64,000 bases of DNA from Acidobacteriota bacterium (GTDB taxonomy: Bacteria > Acidobacteriota > Terriglobia > Bryobacterales > Bryobacteraceae): the NCBI GenBank assembly GCA_017307505.1, contig JAFKEE010000022.1, positions 62,001 through 126,000 of the forward strand, written 5' to 3'. Below are positions 9,574-17,583 of this stretch, piece after piece (position 1 is the stretch's first letter; each line of letters begins with the position of its first letter). The notes below the pieces were generated by a model. That model did not search any database, had not been told where the DNA came from, and saw only the letters and a program-made list of their open reading frames with translations. Both the position numbers and the translations under genes were made by a program.

Positions 9574-10679
9574 TCGTAAAACCTCCGGATGCAGGCCGCC
9601 ACGCGTTCTGCGTCGCTGAGCCGGATGTGGACTCCGATGGGCAGGGACAGGATCTCCTTGCAGGCCCGCTCGGCTACCGGCAGCGGTGCCGGCACCCGTG
9701 CGTCGCGGAACGCGGGATGGCGATGCAATGGAACGGGATAGTGGATGCCGGTCTGAATGCCGGCTGCCAGAAGGTGAGCGCGCAGCTTTTCTCTGTTCTT
9801 GGCGCGGATCACGTAGAGATGATGGACGGACTCATCCGTACGAGCCAGTAGCCGTACACCGGAGCAGCCTGACAACGCTTCGTCATAGCGTGCCGCCACT
9901 TCTGCACGATGCTGGTTCGCCCGGGCCAGCCCTGGCAGGAGCGCTCTCAGATAGCACGCGTGCATCTCGTCCAGGCGTTCGTTGATTGCACGCACCGCAG
10001 CCACTTGCCCGCCGCGGCGCCCACCATCCCGCCGCAGCCTGATGCTCCCATCCACTTTGGCAGACCCTGTGGCCACCGCCCCGCCGTCGCCCAGGCAGCC
10101 CAGGTTCTTCGTTGGGTAGAAGCTGTAACAGACGAATGGCGAATAGTCGGTCAGCGGGTGATCCAGATGCCGTGCCCCGTGAGCCTGGCAGGCATCCTGG
10201 ATCAGTGCCGCCTTGCGCTCGCGCGCCAGTCGGGCCAGTTTCTTTAACTGGCAGGGTCGACCGTAGAGGTGGACCGCGATGATCGCGGCAGTCGCCGGAC
10301 CGCAGGCGGTCTCCGCTGTGTCGGCCGTCAACAGCAGCGAATCCTCGTCAACATCGGCTATCGTCAGCCTGCCCCCGGCGGCCAGCGCCGCCTGGGCGGT
10401 GAACAACGAGGTCAGCGCCGGTACCACTACCTCGCCCGCCCGCTCGTGCAGTGCGGTTCGCAGCGCCAGTTGCAGCGCGCCCGTGCCGCTACCAACTCCC
10501 ACCGAACTCCGCGCACCCGTCGCCTCTGCGAACTCCGCCTCAAACCGCGCCACCTGTGGACCCAGAATGTACTGTCCTGCGGCCTGCATCTCACTCAAGC
10601 GCGCGCGAATCGCCGGTCCGGCAGCGCGCAGCGCCGGACGCAGGTCCACCATGGGCAGAGTTGGAAACTGCTCTGGCAT
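9570..10679 (-). CDS. DegT/DnrJ/EryC1/StrS family PLP-dependent aminotransferase
   Basis: 369 residues. PLP lysine K191 in SFYPTKNLGCLGDGG, the pyridine-nitrogen aspartate D162 in IQDACQAHG, and the phosphate-binding GSGTGALQLAL segment are all present, as is the C-terminal GIHYPVPLHRHPAF signature. The family transaminates keto sugars on nucleotide carriers to give amino sugars for O-antigens, exopolysaccharide or antibiotics. The upstream GT2 gene ends 11 bases before it and the epimerase follows with an ATGA overlap, suggesting one pathway making and attaching an amino sugar. Confidence 0.93.
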   Translation of the reverse strand: MPEQFPTLPMVDLRPALRAAGPAIRARLSEMQAAGQYILGPQVARFEAEFAEATGARSSVGVGSGTGALQLALRTALHERAGEVVVPALTSLFTAQAALAAGGRLTIADVDEDSLLLTADTAETACGPATAAIIAVHLYGRPCQLKKLARLARERKAALIQDACQAHGARHLDHPLTDYSPFVCYSFYPTKNLGCLGDGGAVATGSAKVDGSIRLRRDGGRRGGQVAAVRAINERLDEMHACYLRALLPGLARANQHRAEVAARYDEALSGCSGVRLLARTDESVHHLYVIRAKNREKLRAHLLAAGIQTGIHYPVPLHRHPAFRDARVPAPLPVAERACKEILSLPIGVHIRLSDAERVAACIRRFYE

Positions 10680-10690
10680 GTCGCTCGCGC

Positions 10691-11461
10691 CTACTCCCCT
10701 TCCACCGTGCGCGACGACTTCGAGACGGCCGGCCAGACCACCTTCCAGCGGCTGGCATACAGCCGCACCAGTTCCTGGAACGTAGTCACCAGCGGCCGGA
10801 TGCGGAAGAACTGTGAACTGCCGTGCAGCCGCGGGTAATGGCTGACCGGCACCAGCACCGTGTCCAGCCCGGAGGTCTCGGCCAGCATAGCGATCTCGAT
10901 ACAGATGGTGCCGCCGTCGGCCCGCAGCCGATCCGGGGTTACCAATTGGCGACGCAGCAGCCGGAAATCGCAGTCGATATCCCGCAGGCGGATGCCGAAA
11001 AGACCGCGCACAAAGGCGTTGTAAAGCTTGCCGATCCAGATCCGGTGCGCCGGGTCCTGCCGCGTCCGCTTGTAGCCGTTCACCAGGCCAACCCCATCTA
11101 CGGCGTGGGGCAGCAGGTCCCGCAGTTCCCGGGCATCATACTGGCCGTCACCGTCCGTATAAAAGATCCAGGGGTGGCGGGCGGCCGCAAAACCGCTGCG
11201 CAGCGCCGCGCCGTAGCCGCGGTTCACAGCGTGAGTCACCACCCGGAGCCGGCCGTTGAGAGACCGTTCCAAGGGCGCCAGCGCGGCCAGCGTCCCGTCG
11301 CGGCTACCGTCGTTCACGACGATGATCTCGAACTCGCTGGTGAGCGGAGCCAGGGTATCGTAAACGGCCTGGACCAAGGCCGCGATCGATGGCTCGTCGT
11401 TGTAGGCGGGAAAAAAGACCGAGAGGCCCTCAGACAACGGGGCGGACATGTGCAGAGTCAT
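10691..11461 (-). CDS. Family 2 glycosyltransferase (dolichyl/polyprenyl-phosphate sugar synthase type)
   Basis: 256 residues. GT-A motifs: FFPAYNDE near residue 18, VVNDGSRDGT, and YTDGDGQYD carrying the metal-binding acidic residues. The architecture resembles DPM1-like enzymes that move a sugar from a nucleotide to polyprenyl phosphate on the cytoplasmic face. No C-terminal membrane segment is seen. The ATG at 11461 overlaps the stop of the upstream membrane protein (ATGA); a second in-frame ATG lies four codons on. Pairing with a GT-C-like membrane protein fits a lipid-linked sugar donor being used outside the membrane. Confidence 0.9.
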   Translation of the reverse strand: MTLHMSAPLSEGLSVFFPAYNDEPSIAALVQAVYDTLAPLTSEFEIIVVNDGSRDGTLAALAPLERSLNGRLRVVTHAVNRGYGAALRSGFAAARHPWIFYTDGDGQYDARELRDLLPHAVDGVGLVNGYKRTRQDPAHRIWIGKLYNAFVRGLFGIRLRDIDCDFRLLRRQLVTPDRLRADGGTICIEIAMLAETSGLDTVLVPVSHYPRLHGSSQFFRIRPLVTTFQELVRLYASRWKVVWPAVSKSSRTVEGE

Positions 11462-12777
11462 GGTCGATAGGAATCCGAGTACAGAAAACTGTGGGCCGGC
11501 GCTGTGGTCGCCGGCTGGACGGTCTCCGGCGGCCGCCCAAGCGCAATCGCCGCGGCGTGCTGGTAAACCCAGATCGGGAAGGGCCCCTGCTGGATCTCGA
11601 TCGGTTCGTTGCGCTGCCGGGCTACGCGCAGAAACCGCTCCGTTGCTTCCGCCCGGCGCTTGTACTGTGGCAGCTTCCTTGCCCATAGGTTCAACCCGTT
11701 GCCGGCGGCGAACAGCGCGCAAAGAGCTATCGCGGCGACTTTGGGCCGCGGGATCGGCATGCGGGCCAGGGACTGCAAGCCCAATCCCAGCACCAGCGCC
11801 AGGCCCACGGCGGCCAGATAGGTATGGCGGCTGGGGACGCGCGGCTGATAAGTGAGAAAAGTGTACGGAGCCAGGGCGGCGACTATCCAGCCCAGCGCCG
11901 CCGCGGCCTGCCGCCGGACCGCCGGCGCTGGCCCGAACCAGATCAATGGCAGGGCCACCAGCCCCGCCGGCCACAGCAGCCGCAGCAGGCTCGCCGGTAG
12001 CGTGATCCAGAATGCCGCATGTGGCGAAAACGTGCCGTCGTTCAGGTGCTGGTGGCTCGCAGAGGCGTCGAAGATCGCCCACGCGTAATAGAACGTGAAG
12101 GCGGCCAGCAGCCCTAGCGGCGCCAGGCGGAGCGCCTCACGCGGGCCGCGAACCCACCATAGGAAGCCCAGTAGCGGCAGCACCACCACGCCCGACTCCT
12201 TCGAATAGAGCGCTACTAGATATGACAGCGTCGCGGCGGCGCCCCACCAGCCGCCGCGATCCAGCCATCGGAGCCAGCACAGCGCGGCACAAGCTCCAGC
12301 GGCAAAAACAAGCAGTTCGTGCTGGGAGGCGATCCAGACAATCGCTTCCTGGTGGCCGGAGTAGACGGCAAAGCACAGCGCCGTGGCCGCCGCCGTGGCG
12401 GGCTGCAAGCGCAGGTCCATTGCCAGGCGGAAAAGCAGCATTGTATTGAGCGCATGCAGGGCCAGCCCGGCCAGCAGGCTGGGTGCCTGTGACAGACCGA
12501 AGGCCGCGTCCAGCAGCCGCGTGAGTAGCAGCGAAGTCGTCCGGCTGCGGTAGAGTACGTCCTGCACCAGCGAGGGTAGCCCGGCTGCCGAGATGTAACG
12601 GCGTGCAAAGAACCACTGCGTGTAGTCATCCGAGATCAACGGCAGCCCCACAAAAGGAAGAAATGGCAGAATGGCCGCGCAGGCCAACACAGCCCACAGC
12701 GCGGGCTGGCCTTCCCCAAAGAGGGCGAGCGGTGGTGCAGAATTGGATGTTGGGAGCGGCTGCAAGCACGCCAGCAT
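11458..12777 (-). CDS. Multi-spanning membrane protein, GT-C glycosyltransferase-like
   Basis: 439 residues with about ten hydrophobic segments. After the first helix the loop LPLISDDYTQWFFARRY carries an acidic pair where GT-C enzymes (GT39/GT83-like) keep their catalytic aspartate; a short hydrophilic C-terminal domain follows the last helix. This suggests use of a polyprenyl-phosphate sugar made by the downstream GT2. The ATG at 12777 is chosen because the following residues run into the first membrane helix; no strong ribosome-binding sequence is visible and upstream in-frame residues are not hydrophobic. It is the first gene of the leftward glycan cluster. Confidence 0.75.
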   Translation of the reverse strand: MLACLQPLPTSNSAPPLALFGEGQPALWAVLACAAILPFLPFVGLPLISDDYTQWFFARRYISAAGLPSLVQDVLYRSRTTSLLLTRLLDAAFGLSQAPSLLAGLALHALNTMLLFRLAMDLRLQPATAAATALCFAVYSGHQEAIVWIASQHELLVFAAGACAALCWLRWLDRGGWWGAAATLSYLVALYSKESGVVVLPLLGFLWWVRGPREALRLAPLGLLAAFTFYYAWAIFDASASHQHLNDGTFSPHAAFWITLPASLLRLLWPAGLVALPLIWFGPAPAVRRQAAAALGWIVAALAPYTFLTYQPRVPSRHTYLAAVGLALVLGLGLQSLARMPIPRPKVAAIALCALFAAGNGLNLWARKLPQYKRRAEATERFLRVARQRNEPIEIQQGPFPIWVYQHAAAIALGRPPETVQPATTAPAHSFLYSDSYRP

Positions 12778-12898
12778 ATCGAATGATGGTCTGGTGTGCC
12801 GTGTCTCTTTGAGTGTGTCGCTTTGAGTCTTTTGGTCAGTTCTGCTCAACTTTCGGTCATTTTTCGCAACGTCAAAACTGGATGGGGGTTTCTCTTCG

Positions 12899-14320
12899 AT
12901 GGCCCAGGCAATATCGGGGCATCCACCGGATTCCGGCGGCTGGTTCAGCCGCATACTTCAACTGGACAGCTGGGTCGTCCAGGGTCTGACCATCCCGCTC
13001 ACTATTCTCGTGGCTGTCGTCGATTGGCGTACCGGGCCGCGGATGGCTCTGGGGGCGGCCTACCTCTTTCCGGTCATGCTGTTGTCGATTGGAGCTTCAC
13101 GCTGGCAGATCCTGCTGCTCAGCCTTGTCTGCGCCGCGGCTCGCGGCATTTTCTCCTTTTGGTATTCGCCAGTCGATTTCGTGCTGCGTAACCTGTTGGC
13201 GTTCGCCGCCTACGCCGCGTCCGGGCTCCTCATCTCCGAGATTCTGAAGCACCACAGCGAAACCCGGGGCCACCTGCAGGCGCTGCGCGAACAGAATCAG
13301 TTGCGCCAGGAATTGGAGGAGCACCTGCGAGAGCTGGCGGAAAGCAGTCCGGCGGCGATTTTCACCGCTGATGAGGCGGGCCGTGTTCTAACCGCCAACG
13401 AGGAGGCCCGGCATCTGTTCGGCCTGCCGGAGGGGCGCGGATTGCGGGGCGAAATCGTGTCGCAGTACCTGCCTGTGCTGGAGGGCGCCTTGCGTTTGGA
13501 TCCCAGCGAAGGCGTCTTCCGCACGGCCACGCAATGCCAGGGCCGCCGGTTGGGCGGTGAGCCCTTCCTCGCCCAGATATGGTTCTCGCTCTATCAAAGC
13601 GCAGGAGGCCGTCGACTGGCTGCGATCGCCGTCGACACTTCCGACGACATGCGCGAGCGGGAGGATCAGAACCTCCGCCTGCTCGCCAATCAGAACCGAA
13701 TCATTGCCGGGGCTGTTTCGCACGAGGTGCGGAATATGTGCGGAGCGATCGCCTTGGGGTTCGCGAATCTGAAGCAGTCCGGCGCCCTCCGGCCATCGCG
13801 GGAGGCTTCGGCCCTGAGCGACCTCGTGGATGGCCTCATGCGAATCGCCATGACGGAACTGGCGGTGAGGGCCGAAGCCCCTCGCACGCCGCTAGATGTC
13901 ACGGGCCTCTTCGGGCAGTTGAGGGTCCTGCTGGAGCCGGCCTGGGTCGATGCCGGCGGCACTCTGGAATTTCACCTCGAGCCCGGACTGCCTCGGGCGC
14001 TGGCTGATGCCGCCGGCCTCCTCCAGGTGTTCCTCAACCTCTCCAACAACAGCCTGCGGGCGGTGGAGTCCTGCGACGCAAGGCGTCTTAGCATTTCGGC
14101 GCAACGCTGCGGACCCGAGATTCATGTCCGCGTCGCCGATTCCGGCCCGGGCGTGCCCGACGGCACCCACTTGTTTGAACCCTTCCAGCCGCACGCTGCC
14201 GGCGCGGGCCTTGGGCTGTATGTCTCGCGCGCAATGCTTCGCAATTACGGCGGCGATTTAAAGCACGAGCCGTCGGAGTCCGGCTGCGTTTTTTGTGTGA
14301 AACTTCCGGCGTCTTCCTGA
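12899..14320 (+). CDS. PAS-domain sensor histidine kinase with N-terminal membrane region
   Basis: 473 residues. Three or four membrane helices (about 25-115) form an MASE-like sensor, followed by a coiled-coil (120-145), a PAS domain (about 145-260), the H-box AGAVSHEVRN with H275, and an ATPase domain with N-box FLNLSNNSLRAV, G1 box VADSGPGVPDG and GAGLGLYVSR. It should autophosphorylate H275 and pass phosphate to the NarL-type regulator encoded 37 bases downstream. The signal is unknown. Two CTTTGAGT direct repeats (12807-12814, 12821-12828) lie in the 121-base gap to the divergent glycan cluster. Confidence 0.92.
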   Translation: MAQAISGHPPDSGGWFSRILQLDSWVVQGLTIPLTILVAVVDWRTGPRMALGAAYLFPVMLLSIGASRWQILLLSLVCAAARGIFSFWYSPVDFVLRNLLAFAAYAASGLLISEILKHHSETRGHLQALREQNQLRQELEEHLRELAESSPAAIFTADEAGRVLTANEEARHLFGLPEGRGLRGEIVSQYLPVLEGALRLDPSEGVFRTATQCQGRRLGGEPFLAQIWFSLYQSAGGRRLAAIAVDTSDDMREREDQNLRLLANQNRIIAGAVSHEVRNMCGAIALGFANLKQSGALRPSREASALSDLVDGLMRIAMTELAVRAEAPRTPLDVTGLFGQLRVLLEPAWVDAGGTLEFHLEPGLPRALADAAGLLQVFLNLSNNSLRAVESCDARRLSISAQRCGPEIHVRVADSGPGVPDGTHLFEPFQPHAAGAGLGLYVSRAMLRNYGGDLKHEPSESGCVFCVKLPASS

Positions 14321-14357
14321 CGCCTATTGAGACAGAGTCCTCCTTTCCGATTCCGGT

Positions 14358-15017
14358 ATGCAAGCCAGCCCAAAGTCCGTGGCGCCCATTCGGCTCTACC
14401 TGATTGACGACCATGCGCTCTTCCGCGAAGGTCTGGTCGCCCTGTTGTCGCAACAGCCGGATTTCCAGGTGGCGGGTACGGCTGATAGTGTGGCTCACGG
14501 TCTGGAGGCCGTCCTGGCGGCGAAACCGGACCTGGTGTTGCTGGACGTCGACCTCGGCTCGGAACGCGCCATCGATTTTCTCTATGCCGCGCGGCAGGCC
14601 GGCGTTACAGCCCGCGTCCTTGTAGTGACCGCCGGAATCAGCGACGCGGAAGCGGTGGCGCTGATTCGCGAAGGGGTCGCCGGTATCTTTCACAAGCACT
14701 CGGCGCCACAGGAGCTATGTGCCGTAGTCCGCAAAGTGGCGGATGGGGACGTCTGCCTGGAGCCGCGCTACTTGAAGGGCTTGTTTCAGAGCGTCGACCG
14801 GAACAGTACGAAGACCACGCCGACCCTCTCTGATCGCGAACTGGTGGTTGTCCGCTTTCTCCTGCGCGGCCTTGCCAACAAGGAGATCGGTGACCGCATC
14901 GGGCTCAGTGAAAGTTCCGTGAAATCGGTGCTGCGCGGCCTCTTTGACAAACTCGGTGTGCGCACCCGAAGCCAGCTTGTGAAGATCGCATTAGAGCAAT
15001 ATTCCGCGCTGCTTTAG
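14358..15017 (+). CDS. NarL/FixJ family response regulator
   Basis: 219 residues. Receiver domain with acidic pocket in LIDDHALFREG and phosphoacceptor D63 in VLLDVDLG, followed by a LuxR-type helix-turn-helix (TLSDRELVVVRFLLRGLANKEIG ... SSVKSVLRGLFDKLGVRTRSQ split over residues 155-210). It is the probable output of the adjacent PAS kinase. LSESSVKSVL replaces the usual TVK-type recognition helix residues only slightly, so DNA binding is expected. Confidence 0.93.
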   Translation: MQASPKSVAPIRLYLIDDHALFREGLVALLSQQPDFQVAGTADSVAHGLEAVLAAKPDLVLLDVDLGSERAIDFLYAARQAGVTARVLVVTAGISDAEAVALIREGVAGIFHKHSAPQELCAVVRKVADGDVCLEPRYLKGLFQSVDRNSTKTTPTLSDRELVVVRFLLRGLANKEIGDRIGLSESSVKSVLRGLFDKLGVRTRSQLVKIALEQYSALL

Positions 15018-15050
15018 CTTGACGTTCTTAATAATTCCCGGCGCACGACC

Positions 15051-16454
15051 TCACAACGCCTTGTGCACCCGGATCCCGGCCTTGTGATCCGGCGCCAGCC
15101 GTAGCTCCAGGATTCCACCCGAATCTGTCTGCATCTCGAACATCTCTTCGCCGTCGATCTCCACGTCGTAGCGCGCCGATGGCTCCAGCCCCACCAGGAA
15201 CGCCACCTGCCCCACCGGTTTCGAGCCTTCCTCCGGCGGCGGCAGCCAACCCGTCTCCATCTTCATCCCCGCCGATGCAAAAAATACCTTCACCGGACCA
15301 AGCGTGACCGGGCCCGGCTTGGCGTCCAGCCGCACCGTCGCCCGCTGACCCTTGGTGAACACCTGCGCCTGTCCATTCCAGTAGCCGAACCACGTCGCAT
15401 CTTCATCCCAACTGCTGCGCGTCAGCAACTGCCCGCGCGCGTGGAAGAGATCCGGCATGTACGTGAAGCTCAGTCCGGGTTGGTAAGGGTTGGCCCACAG
15501 CAGTTCATACGGGATGCCGAAGTCGCCGCGCATCAGGAACCGGTCCTGCAGAATCCAGCCCTGCAGGAACTGGTGCGGCTGCGCGTTGCCGTCATAGGCG
15601 ACCAGCGCCATCTCCGCCGCCCGCGAATAGGCCGCTTCCTGCAGGTTGGGATCACCCTTCCCGATGTACGCCGGAATCCGGTACTCGTTCTCGGCCGCCG
15701 GCCAGGGTTGCGGATAGTAGGAGAGCAATTGCATCGGAGCCAGCTCTTCAAACCATTTCCCCGCGCCTTCCCGGATATCGGTGCGTGTGTTATCGCGGAT
15801 ACTGTGCAGAATCTCCAGCATCGCGTACAGCTCTTCCCGCTTGGGGAAAGGGTTCTGGCCTGCCTGCAATTGCGGCATGATCTTGCTCTTCCACCAGGTC
15901 TCGGCGGTGTACTTGATGAGGTCCTGAGCCGGCTGGGATTCGAGATCCGCCACGGCCAGTGCCGCGAACAGGTGCGAACGAATGGAGAGCGTATCCGTCG
16001 GCCGGTCCTTGAGAACCGCGGTCAGCTTCCGGGCCACCATCGACGTGCGCGATTCTTCCATCGAAGTCTGGCACCAGTCATACACCAGCGCCATCTGGCG
16101 CAGGTCGCGCGGGTCGTTGACGTTGGCCGTTTTCAGGCTCCATTCGCCGGCCTCGCGGCACGGTTCAATTTTCGCGGTAATGGTGCCCCACAAGGCCAGC
16201 GCGAAGCCCGGTTCCGACATCCGCGCTTTGCCGCGCATCAGGCTCTCGAACTGTTGCCAGCGGAGAGATTCGCGTTCTCTTTCGCGCTTCAACAGACGGA
16301 GCCGGCGCTGGTTCAGCAACAGCCTCGGCGATTCGGTATAGACCTGATAGTCGACGTCCTGGGCGAGGCCCGCGGCGGGTATCATCGCCAGGGCAAATAG
16401 AGCGGCCAGAACCGGTTTTGTCCAGGTCCGGGACACCTTGGAAACCTGTGTCAC
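15051..16454 (-). CDS. Secreted protein, possible alpha/alpha-toroid plus beta domain
   Basis: About 467 residues from a GTG at 16454; other starts (ATG at 16613 or internal GTG) are possible, but this one places a signal peptide (KPVLAALFALAMIPAAGLAQ) at the N-terminus. The middle is strongly alpha-helical with Trp/Tyr-rich repeats; the C-terminal third is beta-rich. The RSSWDEDATWFGYWNG segment loosely resembles heparinase II/III-type polysaccharide lyases, but the catalytic residues were not identified, so no enzymatic function is claimed. It converges on the response regulator gene, 33 bases away. Confidence 0.7.
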   Translation of the reverse strand: MTQVSKVSRTWTKPVLAALFALAMIPAAGLAQDVDYQVYTESPRLLLNQRRLRLLKRERERESLRWQQFESLMRGKARMSEPGFALALWGTITAKIEPCREAGEWSLKTANVNDPRDLRQMALVYDWCQTSMEESRTSMVARKLTAVLKDRPTDTLSIRSHLFAALAVADLESQPAQDLIKYTAETWWKSKIMPQLQAGQNPFPKREELYAMLEILHSIRDNTRTDIREGAGKWFEELAPMQLLSYYPQPWPAAENEYRIPAYIGKGDPNLQEAAYSRAAEMALVAYDGNAQPHQFLQGWILQDRFLMRGDFGIPYELLWANPYQPGLSFTYMPDLFHARGQLLTRSSWDEDATWFGYWNGQAQVFTKGQRATVRLDAKPGPVTLGPVKVFFASAGMKMETGWLPPPEEGSKPVGQVAFLVGLEPSARYDVEIDGEEMFEMQTDSGGILELRLAPDHKAGIRVHKAL

Positions 16455-16936
16455 AGTGCCACACCTCGTGGGGCGAGCAACCTCGCCGAAGGGTCTAAAT
16501 CCGGCCACGGAGATTGATAACAAAGGGCTTTTTTCTCCAGCATTCCTGGCCACCAGTTTGCTACACTCAACAGTGAATTGATGAACTCTCTTTGAACCTG
16601 CCCTCTGCTGCAACAGGCTGACGGGGAGAGCGAACCGGAGTTAGAAACGTCGTGCTTGCGGGAGCCGGTGTTAAAGTTCTCTTCCATTCGTTCGACCGTT
16701 TGCAAGTTGCAACAGAGGGTCCTTTTTTTGCAGGATGCAACTCCCCGAAAGGCGGCAGGTTTCATCGGCGTAGAACTCCCTCTAGTTCATCCAACGATTT
16801 CATCTCCCCATGGGGTAACGGGTATCGGTAGCGCCAGGATTCGCATGGTGAAGGGTAGTCGAACGCGGCTTCTTCTCCAATGTGAAAGGGAACACAAGTT
16901 AGGCGGATCTCAGTCTACCGTCGCCGTACCTCAAGC

Positions 16937-16950
16937 CCAGCCCGGGCTGG
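16937..16950. repeat. 14-bp perfect palindrome
   Basis: CCAGCCCGGGCTGG reads the same on both strands. It is the first of three inverted-repeat structures packed into about 130 bases. Confidence 0.6.
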
Positions 16951-17004
16951 CCGTATTGGATTGACTCAATCCGAGTGACTCCTCCCTGAGTCGATCCAAT
17001 GCGG
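16951..17004. repeat. Inverted repeat, 18-base arms with two mismatches
   Basis: Arm 16951-16968 (CCGTATTGGATTGACTCA) pairs with 16987-17004 (TGAGTCGATCCAATGCGG) with two mismatches (one G-T capable), leaving an 18-base loop. No T-run follows on either strand, so it is not an obvious terminator. Confidence 0.65.
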
Positions 17005-17006
17005 CT

Positions 17007-17067
17007 GATTCTCAGTCCAGCCTGATCGCGGCGGCACGATCGCCGCGACAGGGTGGATGTGAGAATC
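17007..17067. repeat. Long three-step hairpin
   Basis: Three stacked helices: GATTCTCA/TGAGAATC (17007-17014 with 17060-17067), TCCA-CCTG with CAGG-TGGA in the middle with one mismatch, and TCGCGGCG/CGCCGCGA (17026-17033 with 17041-17048) around a 7-base loop. The helices are separated by small bulges, as in a structured RNA. No U-tract follows, so it may be a small RNA or leader element rather than a terminator. Confidence 0.65.
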
Positions 17068-17117
17068 CACTCATTCAGACAACCCGGCCCACTCACCTCC
17101 AGCCAGCAACAACCCCG

Positions 17118-17411
17118 TCAGTAGCAAATAGTGCCGCTGCGAGGCTCTTCTTCCTCATTCGGCAAATAAACCGCCTTGCACTTTTCGCAGCGGTACAACT
17201 CCGCCTCCGCGCCGAACTTCTCCTTCAACTCTTCCCCATAGAAATACCAGCGCTTCAGATGGCCCGCGCAGAGCTTGCCCTTTTCGTCCTTCAAACCGCA
17301 CGAACGAATACGCGGCGCGCGCTTCATCAACTTCGTTCCGTCGCTGAGCAGGCCAAGTTCCTGGGCCTGGGGAATGGGCCGGGTCGCCTCGGCGTACTTG
17401 GGATTTGCCAT
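17118..17411 (-). CDS. Small zinc-ribbon-like protein of unknown function
   Basis: 97 residues with four well-placed cysteines: one pair as C-x8-C (SCGLKDEKGKLC) and one as CEKC near residue 75, followed by an acidic tail. The spacing suggests a zinc ribbon. No enzymatic domain is recognised. It stands alone, divergent from the dnaE2-type polymerase gene across 172 bases. Codon use and the clean start (ATG at 17411) support it as a real gene. Confidence 0.75.
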   Translation of the reverse strand: MANPKYAEATRPIPQAQELGLLSDGTKLMKRAPRIRSCGLKDEKGKLCAGHLKRWYFYGEELKEKFGAEAELYRCEKCKAVYLPNEEEEPRSGTICY

Positions 17412-17552
17412 AAAGACCTCGAAGTCGTAATTATGTCACAGCCCGGACATCGTGGTCGTTTTCCGCCCTTCGCCTGGCCTGCCCAAACGGCGGTGGTATG
17501 CCCTAGGAGTAGTCTGGTATTCGATTTTTGTTCGCCTGCCGTGAAGGAGAGG

Positions 17553-17571
17553 TATACTGTAAATGTTTACA
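17553..17571 (+). promoter_or_regulatory. Probable -10 box and overlapping palindromic operator of the polymerase gene
   Basis: A good -10 hexamer TATACT (17553-17558) is followed at once by the palindrome TGTAAA-TG-TTTACA (17558-17571). The palindrome would cover the transcription start, a position typical of repressor operators. The predicted leader to the ATG at 17584 is only about 20 bases and lacks a strong ribosome-binding sequence. No good -35 at 17-base spacing is visible. The regulator is unknown; the site does not match the classical LexA boxes I can recall. Confidence 0.5.
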
Positions 17572-17583
17572 CTACTCTAGGCC

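Larger units (their letters stand above)
16455..17117. other. Gene-free stretch with clustered palindromes
   Basis: No convincing reading frame is present between the secreted protein gene and the small zinc-ribbon-like gene, both leftward. The first 450 bases show no recognisable RNA gene. The last 180 bases hold a perfect 14-bp palindrome and two larger hairpins, listed separately. This could be a leader or a small RNA, or remains of a repeat element. Confidence 0.5.

Noticed and set aside
11462-12082. Upstream extension of the GT2 frame
   Set aside because: The extension lies wholly inside the membrane-protein gene and is shadow sequence; the ATGA overlap at 11461 gives a natural start.
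16656-16964. Reading frame of about 100 codons in the gene-free stretch
   Set aside because: No ribosome-binding sequence, no hydrophobic or domain pattern, and it runs through the palindromes.
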